Shown here: piece by piece, positions 15,848 to 24,220 of the stretch
How the letters are laid out: the number at the start of each line of letters is the position of its first letter
How positions within the stretch are numbered: position 1 is the first letter of the stretch
Assembly: GCA_900543165.1 (NCBI GenBank)
Contig: UQQQ01000005.1
Location: 1 to 47,500, forward strand
DNA length: 47,500 nucleotides
Direction of reading: 5' to 3'
From: an uncultured Dialister sp.
GTDB lineage: Bacteria > Bacillota > Negativicutes > Veillonellales > Dialisteraceae
Program-made: the position numbers and the translations under genes
The notes under the pieces: model-generated
Databases searched by the model: none
Told to the model about the DNA's origin: nothing
What the model saw: the letters and a program-made list of their open reading frames with translations, nothing else

Positions 15848-16978
15848 GTGGCAGATAATTCCAGCTTAGGAACAGCGAAACAAGCTAAAAACGATGAGTT
15901 TTATACCCAGTATAACGATATTGAAGCAGAAATGAATGCGTATGTGGAATATAATCCTGATGTATTCAGAGGGAAAACGATCCTTCTTCCTTGCGATGAT
16001 CCCGAATGGTCAAATTTTACGAAATACTTTGCGTCCAATTTCACCCGTTTTGGAATCAAAAAGCTGATTTCTACTTCCTATGCCAAGGGAGCAGCTAACA
16101 GGGAAATCAGCCTGTTTGAGAGCGAATCCCCTGCTTTTGATGCAGCAAAGCACAGCACCCACGGCAAACTTTTTACCGTAGCTAGAGACAAGGATCACTC
16201 TGGGAGCATAGATACAGACGATATCGAATTCAATGGATATTTAGAAGGAGATGGAGATTTCAACAGCCCGGAAGTGCGGAAGCTCCGGGATGAGGCTGAT
16301 ATTATCATTACAAATCCGCCATTTTCGCAGTTCAGAAAGTTTCTGGCGTGGATTATGGAAGCAAAGAAGCAGTTTATCATTCTAGGAAATATGAACGCCA
16401 TTACCTATAAGGAAGTGTTTCCCTACCTGAAGGATAATGTGATTTGGCTGGGGTACAAGGACTTGAATCATGATATGTATTTCAATGTCACCGACGATTA
16501 CAAGGCCTGGCTTCTGGCCAATAAGAAGGAAGGGTCTGCCTATAAAATCATTAACGGCGTAGTCATGGGCAGGTTGGCCTCTGCCTGCTGGTTTACCAAT
16601 ATCGACCATGGTAAACGTCATGAATGGCTGAAACTGGACACCATGGCTCATAATCTGAAATTCAATAAGAAGTTACGCCGGAAATTGGAAAAAGAATTCA
16701 AGGGTATTGCATATCCGCACTATGATAACTATGATGCCATAGAAGTTCCCTTTACGGAATGTATTCCATCAGATTATGACGGTGTTATGGGCGTTCCTAT
16801 TACCTTTATGGATAAATATAATCTGGAGCAGTTTAAAATTATAGGCCTGATAGCAGGAAACATTCGAGGCCTTGCAGGAATTCCATCAAAAATTGATAAG
16901 GATGGCCCATATATTAATGGGAAATTGCGTTACGGACGAATACTTATTCAATCTAATGAAGGGACTCATAAGCTATGA
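15848..16978 (+). CDS. EcoRI-family adenine-specific DNA methyltransferase
   Basis: Predicted N6-adenine methyltransferase of the EcoRI methylase family, 376 aa. It starts with GTG after AAAAAGGAGAG. Visible motifs are NDEFYTQYNDIEAEM at the N-terminus, ILLPCDDPEWSNF at about residues 45-57 (SAM-side motif of this family) and the catalytic NPPF at 156-159 (ITNPPFSQFRKF). A GxVMGRLASACWFTN segment near 235-250 also fits. The stop overlaps the next gene by ATGA, so the two are coupled. The pair is read as a restriction-modification-like cassette. The recognition sequence cannot be read from the protein. GC content is lower than in flanking core genes. Confidence 0.88.
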   Translation: MADNSSLGTAKQAKNDEFYTQYNDIEAEMNAYVEYNPDVFRGKTILLPCDDPEWSNFTKYFASNFTRFGIKKLISTSYAKGAANREISLFESESPAFDAAKHSTHGKLFTVARDKDHSGSIDTDDIEFNGYLEGDGDFNSPEVRKLRDEADIIITNPPFSQFRKFLAWIMEAKKQFIILGNMNAITYKEVFPYLKDNVIWLGYKDLNHDMYFNVTDDYKAWLLANKKEGSAYKIINGVVMGRLASACWFTNIDHGKRHEWLKLDTMAHNLKFNKKLRRKLEKEFKGIAYPHYDNYDAIEVPFTECIPSDYDGVMGVPITFMDKYNLEQFKIIGLIAGNIRGLAGIPSKIDKDGPYINGKLRYGRILIQSNEGTHKL

Positions 16979-18141
16979 AGACTACTTTGCACACGAACTG
17001 GACAGTAGAAGACCTTTGCCAAGGTTTCATTTTTGATAAGAATGAAAATAAAGGGCTTTTCGGACTGGATGGAAAGCTCATTATCCAGCCGGAATACCAA
17101 AGAAACTATATCTACGGCGATGGCAAAAGAGATGTGGCCGTGGTGGAATCCCTTCTCAAGGGATATCCTCTGGGACTGATTTATTTTGTCCTGAACAAGG
17201 ACGGTCAATATGAAGTCCTCGATGGACAGCAGAGAATCACATCCTTTGCCCGGTTCGTGAAGAAAACCTGGCCCTTTGCGGTGAACTGGAAGGGCAAGAC
17301 AAGATATATCGACAGTCTGGATGATGATGACAGGGACAGGGTTTTACATGCGCCGCTCACCATTTACGTCTGCGAAGGGGAGCCTTCGGAAATTGAAGCG
17401 TGGTTTGAAACCATCAATATTGCGGGAGTACCCTTGGTACAGCAGGAGCTTCGCAATGCAGCCTATCACGGTCCATTCGTCACATTGGCACGAGAGGAGT
17501 TTTCCAATACCAACAATGCCAATATGAATCGCTGGCAGACCTATATCAAAGGAGACCCCAAACGGCAGGCCATTTTGGAAAGGGCTCTGGACTGGGTAAG
17601 CCATGGGAATATTGAGGATTACATGGCTCGCCATCGGAATGACAGGAGCATTGATGAATTGAAAAATCACTTTGATACGGTCATTGACTGGGTGGATTCT
17701 GTTTTCGAATATACAGGGAAGGAAATGTGCGGTCTGGAATGGGGCCGCCTGTACAATGAGTACCATCATCATCCCTATTCCAAAGAAAAGGTAGAGAAAA
17801 GGGTGGATGAGCTTCTGGGGGACCCACAGGTCACGGATCATCGAGGCATTTTCGAGTATATCCTTGGCGGTGAAAAAGACACGAAGCTCCTGAATATCCG
17901 TGTATTTGATAAAGCCACCATCAAGAAGGTGTATGAGAAACAGACGAAGGAAGCCAAAAAAGAAGGCATTTCCAACTGTCCTCTCTGTGCTCTTGGTCAT
18001 GACAATAACGCAAAAAGGATTTACAAACTATCTGAAATGGATGCCGACCATGTAACGGCCTGGAGCAAGGGCGGCTCTACCGATATATCCAACTGTCAAA
18101 TGCTCTGCAAGACCCATAACAAGGCAAAGGGCAACAAATAA
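16975..18141 (+). CDS. DUF262 domain protein with C-terminal HNH endonuclease
   Basis: 388 aa. The N-terminal DUF262 (ParB/Srx-like) domain shows PEYQRNY (39-45) and the hallmark DGQQR (83-87), followed by FETINIAGVPLVQQELRNA. In the GmrSD/SspE group DUF262 binds and hydrolyses NTPs. The C-terminus is an HNH nuclease: C335-x2-C338, DADHV with His359, Asn373, C374-x3-C378 and His381-Asn382 (CKTHNKAKG). With the upstream methyltransferase it most likely forms the restriction or defence half of the cassette. Whether it cuts unmethylated or modified DNA is unknown. It starts within the methyltransferase stop and is followed by its own terminator. Confidence 0.85.
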   Translation: MKTTLHTNWTVEDLCQGFIFDKNENKGLFGLDGKLIIQPEYQRNYIYGDGKRDVAVVESLLKGYPLGLIYFVLNKDGQYEVLDGQQRITSFARFVKKTWPFAVNWKGKTRYIDSLDDDDRDRVLHAPLTIYVCEGEPSEIEAWFETINIAGVPLVQQELRNAAYHGPFVTLAREEFSNTNNANMNRWQTYIKGDPKRQAILERALDWVSHGNIEDYMARHRNDRSIDELKNHFDTVIDWVDSVFEYTGKEMCGLEWGRLYNEYHHHPYSKEKVEKRVDELLGDPQVTDHRGIFEYILGGEKDTKLLNIRVFDKATIKKVYEKQTKEAKKEGISNCPLCALGHDNNAKRIYKLSEMDADHVTAWSKGGSTDISNCQMLCKTHNKAKGNK

Positions 18142-18178
18142 AAATCAGATCAGAAAGGATAAAATGATCTACAATAAC

Positions 18179-18236
18179 AACGGTGAGCACGGATTGATAG
18201 GATTGTGATCCATACGTGCTCACCGTTGATTTTTTA
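18179..18236 (+). terminator. terminator closing the methyltransferase/DUF262-HNH cassette
   Basis: AACGGTGAGCACG, a 23-nt loop, then CGTGCTCACCGTT followed by GATTTTTTA. The 13-bp perfect stem and T run insulate the island from yacL. The large loop is unusual, so an additional role (for example an island boundary) is possible. Confidence 0.75.
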
Positions 18237-18535
18237 GAAAAAGAGATATGCCCTTTCTCTTCACTGGATCATTCTTTTCTATGAGACCATTATAGCTGCA
18301 CAGAAAAGAATGGAATGGGAAGGAGAAGGAACGATCACAGGCAGCTGTCTTTCTGGAGGGCTCCCGATGAGGGATTTGTCGCTATGGCGAAGGGGGTGAA
18401 AAGAAATTTTCATTTCCGGTATAAATGAGAGCGAAAGTTTGCTATAATAAGATAATACTTAAAATGTAAAAATGGACTTACTATCTGAAAAAGTTGTTTT
18501 CTACAAAAACATAGTGTAATCAAAGAGGATTCAAG
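18237..18535. other. leader region of the PIN/TRAM gene
   Basis: About 300 nt without a gene or repeat arrays. A TATAAT at 18443-18448 lies about 90 bp before the start codon and is the likely -10. No clear -35 or riboswitch was found. Confidence 0.45.
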
Positions 18536-19636
18536 ATGCCGGAAAAAATATTACGATTGATATTCATCCTGCTCTTTACCGTTCTTGGCGTCGTGCTTTC
18601 GAGGCAGGGCGAGTCAGTGCTGACAGCACTGCTCCCGAGCTCTGTCCTGACGGAGACCATTCTGGGGATCACCTTCATATCTCTGGCGACGATGCTTTTG
18701 GGCGGTATTTTAGGAGCTGTCGTGGGCTGCGCTGTATCGCCCTACCTGATTTCCCGCCTTTTCGCGCTGACGTCGCGTATGGAGAAGTCGCTCTCCGCCA
18801 TGAATACGCAGGATCTCATCGCGGGGACGCTCGGGCTTTTCTTCGGGCTCATCATTGCGAACCTGGTCGGACTTGCTTTCAGCTCGGTGCCGTTCATCGG
18901 GCCGTATGTCTCTGTCGTGCTGTCCATCGTGCTCGGGTACCTGGGGATGCATCTCGCCGTCAGCAAGAAGCCGGAGATGGTCGGCTGGTTTAAGCTGCAT
19001 GCGGAAGAAAAGAGCGGGAAAAAGAAATCAAAGGAAAAACAGCGCATCGGCAAGCTGCTGGATACGAATATCATCATCGACGGCCGCGTGGCAGATATTT
19101 TCCAGACCGGATTTTTGGAAGGCCCCATCGTGGTGCCTGTCTTTGTGCTGGAAGAATTGCAGAAGATCGCAGACAGCTCGGACGTACTGAAGAGGAATCG
19201 CGGCCGCCGCGGACTGGATATCCTGAACCATATGCGTAAGAAGAACCGCGATGACATCAAGATCATCACCGATGATTTCGAGGAAATCAATGAGGTGGAC
19301 TCCAAACTCATCAAGCTCGCTCGAGAGAAGGGCTACAAGATCATCACCAATGACTACAACCTGAATAAAGTCGCGGAGCTGCAGGGCGTCGCTGTCCTCA
19401 ATGTAAATGACCTCGCCATCGCTGTGAAGCCGGCCGTCATTCCCGGCGAGCAGATCTTCGTCCAGCTCGTGAAGAATGGCAAGGAAGAAGGCCAGGGAGT
19501 CGCCTATCTTGACGACGGCACGATGATCGTCGTCGAAGACGGCAGCAAAAGCATCGGCAAGGAAGTTGCCGTCATCATTACCTCCGTCCTTCAGACCTCG
19601 GCAGGGAAGATGATCTTTGCGAAACTCGAAGAATAG
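18536..19636 (+). CDS. yacL: PIN/TRAM-domain membrane protein (YacL family)
   Basis: 366 aa. Four hydrophobic segments lie in residues 1-145 and are followed by a Lys-rich linker. A PIN ribonuclease domain (about 168-290) follows, with acidic residues in LLDTNIIIDGRV, EVDSKLIKLA and TNDYNLNK. A C-terminal TRAM-type RNA-binding domain ends in LQTSAGKMIFAKL. In Bacillus the orthologue lies between disA and ispD. Here it follows the island and precedes ispDF. The RBS AGAGGATTCAAG precedes ATG. The substrate RNA is unknown. Confidence 0.92.
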   Translation: MPEKILRLIFILLFTVLGVVLSRQGESVLTALLPSSVLTETILGITFISLATMLLGGILGAVVGCAVSPYLISRLFALTSRMEKSLSAMNTQDLIAGTLGLFFGLIIANLVGLAFSSVPFIGPYVSVVLSIVLGYLGMHLAVSKKPEMVGWFKLHAEEKSGKKKSKEKQRIGKLLDTNIIIDGRVADIFQTGFLEGPIVVPVFVLEELQKIADSSDVLKRNRGRRGLDILNHMRKKNRDDIKIITDDFEEINEVDSKLIKLAREKGYKIITNDYNLNKVAELQGVAVLNVNDLAIAVKPAVIPGEQIFVQLVKNGKEEGQGVAYLDDGTMIVVEDGSKSIGKEVAVIITSVLQTSAGKMIFAKLEE

Positions 19637-20113
19637 GATTAGTAGCTAGGGATTAGGGATTAGGGATTAGGAGTGACTAGTGACTGGGTGACTAAGAGAC
19701 TAGGAGATTAGGAGACATCAGACATCTGACTTCTATCCTCCGGCCTTCGGGCATCGCCCCATATATATTCGCGGCGAAGCCGCCTCCGTATAAGCCTTCC
19801 TCGCATGGGGAAGGGGGACCGCGCTAGCGGTGGATAGGGTGCTTAAGTGAGTACTCCTATGTTTGCAGATGCATTTCCCGCTTGGCTCAGCCGTTTTTCA
19901 TACCGCCAGTGCCCTATCCGCCCCTTTGGGGCACCTTCCCCTCGAGGGGAAGGCTGGCAATACGAGGGAAACCTGACATTCGCAGACCCTCGGGCATCGC
20001 TCTATTTATACTCTGCGGCGCTTCCCAATTTTTATGCGCTGCACTACCCCCCGTTGAACCTTGAACCCTGAACCTTTAAACCTTCAAACCCTCAAATCCA
20101 TTTAGGAGTACAT
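19637..20113. repeat. intergenic composite repeat region before ispDF
   Basis: A long heptamer run (GGGATTA, GTGACTA and AGACATC types, about 19637-19733) is followed by GCGGCGAAGCCGCC. A 130-nt segment with CCTTCC/GGGGAAGG arms follows (about 19796-19950), then a second hairpin module (about 20000-20045), then CCTTGAACCCTGAACC units up to the ispDF RBS. Two small overlapping frames here are repeat-derived and not genes. Confidence 0.8.
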
Positions 20114-20119
20114 ATATTT

Positions 20120-21277
20120 ATGAACAGTCTCATACTGGTGGCTGCCGGTCAGGGCAGCCGCATGGGGGCTCCGGTGAATAAACTTCTCTTGAAGCACCGG
20201 GGCCTTCCGCTGATTTCTTATACGCTGCGACATGTCTTTCAGAGCCGCTTCTTAGAAGAGCTCATCATCGTCGCAAGGGTCGAGGAACAGCCGCTTTTTG
20301 CTGACATATTGAAAGGGATCGAGCATCATATTCCTGTCCGCTTTGCATCAGGCGGTGCGACGCGCATGCAGTCGGTGAAGAATGGTCTATCCTGTTTGGC
20401 GAAGGATTCTGAAAAAGTCCTCGTGCATGACGGGGCGCGGCCTTTCGTCGATGGGAAGACCATCGATGATGCCTTTGCCACTATCAGCAAGGCGCATCCC
20501 GCCGTCGTAGTCGGTATCCCTTGTGTGGATACCATCAAGGAAGTCGATGGAGAACGAGTGCAGGGGACGCTAGATCGGAGCCGCCTTTTCCGGGCACAGA
20601 CGCCGCAGGGGGCATTTTCGAAGCTGCTCAAAGAGTCGATGGAGGCTCTTCCCTCTGAGGAGGGGATCACGGATGATGCGTCGATCTTAGAAAAAGCGGG
20701 CGTGCCGGTCACCTTGCTGCCCGGTAAAGAACAGTTTTTCAAAGTAACGACACCGGACGATTGGAGCCGGTTTACGAAAATGATTGAAAAAGAGGGCTTG
20801 CCCTTCCGTATCGGGCAGGGGTATGATATACATCGATACGATGAAAGCCGTCCGCTCATGCTTGGTGGCGTGGAAATCGCAAAGACAGGCGGTCTCTTGG
20901 GCCACTCGGATGCTGACGTGCTGCTGCATGCCATCATGGATGCACTCCTGGGGGCAGCAGGTCTTCCCGATATCGGGCACTATTTCCCTGATACCGATCC
21001 TCGCTATGAGGGAGCGGACAGCAGAAAGCTCATGCTCGAAGTCGCGCGCGTCCTTTCTGAAGAAGGCTGGCAGACTGGAAATATCGACAGCACGGTCATC
21101 GCGGAGAAGCCGAAGCTTGCGCCGCATATAGCGGAAATGAAAGCATCGATCGCGCATCTTCTCGGGATTTCTGAGAATCAGGTGGGTGTGAAAGCCACCA
21201 CGAATGAAAAATTGGGTGCGGTGGGCCGCAGGGAAGGTATGGCAGCTCTGGCATCCGTTATCATTTATAGAAAATAA
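20120..21277 (+). CDS. ispDF: bifunctional IspD/IspF isoprenoid biosynthesis enzyme
   Basis: Fusion of two MEP-pathway enzymes, 385 aa. Residues 1 to about 225 are the CDP-ME cytidylyltransferase (AAGQGSRMGAPVNK nucleotide loop, VHDGARPF, DDASILEKAG). From about 229 onward is the MEcPP synthase (GYDIHRYDESRPL and GHSDADVLLHAIMDALLGAA metal ligands, DIGHYFPDTDP, and a C-terminal KATTNEKLGAVGRREG). The two enzymes are not consecutive in the pathway (IspE acts between them). The fusion is also known in other bacteria. The RBS TAGGAG lies 11 nt upstream. It sits between yacL and gltX, as in Firmicutes. Confidence 0.96.
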   Translation: MNSLILVAAGQGSRMGAPVNKLLLKHRGLPLISYTLRHVFQSRFLEELIIVARVEEQPLFADILKGIEHHIPVRFASGGATRMQSVKNGLSCLAKDSEKVLVHDGARPFVDGKTIDDAFATISKAHPAVVVGIPCVDTIKEVDGERVQGTLDRSRLFRAQTPQGAFSKLLKESMEALPSEEGITDDASILEKAGVPVTLLPGKEQFFKVTTPDDWSRFTKMIEKEGLPFRIGQGYDIHRYDESRPLMLGGVEIAKTGGLLGHSDADVLLHAIMDALLGAAGLPDIGHYFPDTDPRYEGADSRKLMLEVARVLSEEGWQTGNIDSTVIAEKPKLAPHIAEMKASIAHLLGISENQVGVKATTNEKLGAVGRREGMAALASVIIYRK

Positions 21278-21293
21278 GAAGGAGTTTTAACAG

Positions 21294-22754
21294 ATGGAAA
21301 AGAAATTGAAAGTTCGTTTTGCCCCGAGCCCGACAGGCCCATTTCATATCGGCGGTGCGCGCTCCGCGCTCTTCAACTGGCTGGTTGCTCGTCACGCTGA
21401 CGGCACCTTCCTCGTCCGCATCGAAGATACGGATCTGAAGCGTTCCACCAAGGAATCCGAAGAGAATATCAAAGATTCTCTGAAATGGCTCGGCATGAAC
21501 TGGGATGAAGGCATCGACGTAGGCGGCCCGCATGGCCCGTACCGCCAGACCGAACGCCTTGATCTCTACAAGAAGGAAGTACAGAGACTTCTTGATGAAG
21601 GCAAAGCATACTACTGCTACTGCAGCGCAGAAGAACTGGAAGTAAGCCGCAAGGCGCAGCTCGATGCCGGCAAGACTCCGATCTATGATGAACACTGCCG
21701 CCACCTCACCGAAGAAGAAAAAGCCAAGTACGAAGCCGAAGGCAGAAAACCGGTCGTCCGTCTCAAAGTCAGAAAAGACGGCGTCTTCGCTTTTGATGAC
21801 ATGGTTCGCGGCCATGTCGAATTCCAAGCAGCCGGTGTCGGTGATTTCATCATCATGAAATCCGACGGCATCCCGGTCTACAATTTCGCTGTCGTCATCG
21901 ATGACGCTTTCATGGAAGTCACCCACGTCATCCGCGCGGAAGAACATCTCTCGAACACCCCGCGTCAGCTCGCTATCTATGAAGCCCTTGGCTATGAACC
22001 ACCGAAATTCGGACATATTTCCCTGATCCTCGGCGAAGATCACAAGAAGATGAGCAAGCGTCATGGCGCGACCTCCGTCACTGAATATAGAAATATGGGC
22101 TACCTGCCGGAAGCGGTCGTGAACTATCTGGCGCTCCTCGGCTGGACCCCGAAGGGCGAACAGGAAATCTTCACGGAAGAAGAACTCATCAAACAGTTCT
22201 CCATGAAGCGCGTTTCCTCGAATGATGCTGTTTTCGATATTAATAAACTGAACTGGATCAATTTTCAGTACATGAAGAAACTCGATGCAGACCAGCTCTA
22301 TGACCTGATTTTCCCGTTCCTTGTGAAAGCCGGCTATGTGGATGCTGCTGTCAGTGAAGAAAAGAAAGACTGGCTGAAAAAAGTCATCTGGTTCATGAAA
22401 GACCACATCTACTTCGCGGGCCAGGCAGCCGATGAGCTGAAATTCTTCTTCGAAGATATGCCGGAGTTGACCGATGAAGATGTCCTTGCCATCATGAAGG
22501 CAGAAACCAGCGGTAAGCTGCTCAGAGCCTTCATCGATGATCTGAAAACGCTGGAAACCTTCGATCAGGCAGAGATCAAGAAATGCTTCAATGCATGCAT
22601 GAAAGCACAGGGCATCAAGGGCAAAGCTGCTTACGAACCGACCCGTATCGCTTTGACCGGTGCGACCCAGGGCCCGGGCATGTTTGAAATGATGGAACTT
22701 TTCGGAAGAGAAAAGACCATGGATAGACTCGAAGCAGCACTCGCGTATTGCTAA
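21294..22754 (+). CDS. gltX: glutamyl-tRNA synthetase
   Basis: Class I aminoacyl-tRNA synthetase, 486 aa. The HIGH-type signature is PFHIGGARSALFNW (near residues 17-30) and the KMSKS-type loop is HKKMSKRHGATSV (about 250-262). C-terminal helical anticodon-binding domains follow. A 16-nt gap after ispDF containing AAGGAG suggests co-transcription. Whether it also charges tRNA-Gln depends on gatCAB, which is not in the window. Confidence 0.97.
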   Translation: MEKKLKVRFAPSPTGPFHIGGARSALFNWLVARHADGTFLVRIEDTDLKRSTKESEENIKDSLKWLGMNWDEGIDVGGPHGPYRQTERLDLYKKEVQRLLDEGKAYYCYCSAEELEVSRKAQLDAGKTPIYDEHCRHLTEEEKAKYEAEGRKPVVRLKVRKDGVFAFDDMVRGHVEFQAAGVGDFIIMKSDGIPVYNFAVVIDDAFMEVTHVIRAEEHLSNTPRQLAIYEALGYEPPKFGHISLILGEDHKKMSKRHGATSVTEYRNMGYLPEAVVNYLALLGWTPKGEQEIFTEEELIKQFSMKRVSSNDAVFDINKLNWINFQYMKKLDADQLYDLIFPFLVKAGYVDAAVSEEKKDWLKKVIWFMKDHIYFAGQAADELKFFFEDMPELTDEDVLAIMKAETSGKLLRAFIDDLKTLETFDQAEIKKCFNACMKAQGIKGKAAYEPTRIALTGATQGPGMFEMMELFGREKTMDRLEAALAYC

Positions 22755-22764
22755 GAGAATGAAG

Positions 22765-22804
22765 GAGCCACAGAAATGCGCCGCATTTCTGTGGCTCTTT
22801 TGGT
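22765..22804 (+). terminator. terminator after gltX
   Basis: GAGCCACAGAAATGCG directly followed by CGCATTTCTGTGGCTC and TTTTGG: a near-perfect long stem ending the yacL-ispDF-gltX unit. Confidence 0.88.
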
Positions 22805-23048
22805 TTGGGGTTAGCCCGTGGGGCGTGCTGGCCCTTGATTGGGAATGAAAGATTTGCTCAAATGAGGAATGAGGAATGAAGGTACGGCTTCGCCGCGAGT
22901 ATATATGAGGCGATGCCCGAAAGTGGTATGTAAGTCACCAGTCACTTGGGACTCCTAATCCCTAGCCACTAATCCCTAGCTACTAATTTCTAGTCACCAG
23001 TCACTAGTCACTAGTCATCAGTCACAAATTTCTAATTCCAATTTCCTT
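22805..23048. repeat. intergenic composite repeat region before rsmD
   Basis: The composite module lies here in reverse orientation (GGGTTAGCCCGTGGGGCG ... GATTGGGAATGAAAG ... GAGGAATGAGGAATGAAGG ... GGCTTCGCCGCGAG ... GGCGATGCCCGAA). It is followed by a 110-nt run of TAGTCACCAGTCACT and CTAATCCCTAGCC heptamers. No gene. Confidence 0.82.
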
Positions 23049-23057
23049 CATTTATGC

Positions 23058-23063
23058 TATAAT
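23058..23063 (+). promoter_or_regulatory. -10 element upstream of rsmD
   Basis: TATAAT lies 55 bp before the rsmD start, immediately after the heptamer run. A -35 would fall inside the repeat tail (ATTCCA), which is a poor match. Confidence 0.4.
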
Positions 23064-23117
23064 GACTATGAGTGTAATCAGCAGGTTTCCTGCTGAAATC
23101 ACGATGAGGAAACAGAT

Positions 23118-23690
23118 ATGAAGATTATTGGTGGAAAAGCCAAAGGCACGAACCTTTTGGCACCCGTAGGAAGAAATACGACGAGGCCGACGCTGGGGCG
23201 GGTACGGGAAAGCATTTTCAATGTACTGACCAATGTGGGGCTCATCGAGACGGATGTCCTTGATATTTTTGCAGGGACTGGCGCGATGGGACTTGAAGCG
23301 CTCAGCCGGTATGCATCGTCGGCGGTCTTTATCGACAAGACCACAGGCCGCATCATCCGCGAGAATGCGAAGAAGTGCCATGTAGAAGATCAGGTACAGA
23401 TCATATCAAGAGAGGTAGGGGCTGCGCTGAAGTCTCTTCAGGGCAGGACCTTTGATTATATTTTCATGGACCCTCCGTATCGGAAGGGCTATATCAATGA
23501 AGTACTGGCAATGGTTTTCGACTGCGGCCTTCCTGCTGATCATGCGATCATTATTGCAGAACATTCCATATCCGAACCCCCGGATGTATCACTCTTTGCT
23601 GACAAGTGTGAAGTCTGGAAAGAGAAAAAAGTGGGGGCCATTGTTGTTACCTATCTGCTATGCAGATCTACAGAGGGAGAAGTGCAATGA
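23118..23690 (+). CDS. rsmD: 16S rRNA (guanine966-N2)-methyltransferase RsmD
   Basis: SAM-dependent methyltransferase acting on the 30S subunit, 190 aa. Motifs are RPTLGRVRESIFNVL near the N-terminus, the SAM-binding DIFAGTGAMGLEALSRYA (about 50-67) and the catalytic DPPY (YIFMDPPYRKGY). It overlaps coaD by ATGA, the usual rsmD-coaD pairing. The start is preceded by GAGGAAACAGAT. Confidence 0.95.
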   Translation: MKIIGGKAKGTNLLAPVGRNTTRPTLGRVRESIFNVLTNVGLIETDVLDIFAGTGAMGLEALSRYASSAVFIDKTTGRIIRENAKKCHVEDQVQIISREVGAALKSLQGRTFDYIFMDPPYRKGYINEVLAMVFDCGLPADHAIIIAEHSISEPPDVSLFADKCEVWKEKKVGAIVVTYLLCRSTEGEVQ

Positions 23691-24169
23691 AAATAGCGAT
23701 TTGCCCAGGAAGTTTCGACCCGGTGACCTATGGTCATCTGGATATCATCAGAAGAAGTGCCAGTCTGGTCGATAAACTGATTGTGGCAGCTTTTTTGAAC
23801 CCGACCAAGCATTATATGTTTACTACGGAAGAACGGCTGGATATGCTTCGCGAGACGACCAAAGACATTCCCAATGTCGAGGTGGATGCTTTTGATGGTC
23901 TTCTGAATGAATACGCAGCGAAGAGAAATTGCCATCTGCTGATTCGCGGGCTTCGTGCGTTCAGCGATTTTGAATACGAATTCCAGCGGGCGCTCATGAT
24001 CAAGCAGATCGATCCTACTCTGGAAACCGCATTCTTCATGACGGATGGACGCTATTCCTATCTGTCATCTACCGGCGTTCGTGAGCTGGCCCATTTTGAC
24101 GGCGACGTCACCCGGATGGTCCCGCCCTATGTACAGGAAATAATCAAGAAAAAGGTAGAAAAATGCTGA
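23687..24169 (+). CDS. coaD: phosphopantetheine adenylyltransferase
   Basis: Penultimate step of coenzyme A synthesis, 160 aa. Nucleotidyltransferase motifs are GSFDPVTYGHLDII (T/HxGH) at residues 8-21 and the C-terminal YLSSTGVREL (ISSTxVR). The start at 23687 overlaps the rsmD stop. An upstream in-frame ATG at 23660 would extend the protein into a non-homologous stretch. The terminator stem begins at its stop codon. Confidence 0.96.
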   Translation: MKIAICPGSFDPVTYGHLDIIRRSASLVDKLIVAAFLNPTKHYMFTTEERLDMLRETTKDIPNVEVDAFDGLLNEYAAKRNCHLLIRGLRAFSDFEYEFQRALMIKQIDPTLETAFFMTDGRYSYLSSTGVRELAHFDGDVTRMVPPYVQEIIKKKVEKC

Positions 24170-24187
24170 TTTCCATCAGCATTTTTC
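24159..24187 (+). terminator. terminator overlapping the coaD stop
   Basis: AAAAATGCTGA, TTTCCA loop, TCAGCATTTTT. The upstream arm contains the last codons and stop of coaD. It may attenuate rather than fully stop transcription into the gene 34 nt further on. Confidence 0.75.
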
Positions 24188-24220
24188 TCAAACTTCGAAA
24201 AAGAAATGAGGCTTGCAATT

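Noticed and set aside
19847..20071. 74- and 60-aa frames before ispDF
   Set aside because: Both overlap each other and consist of the composite repeat module and CCTTGAACC units.
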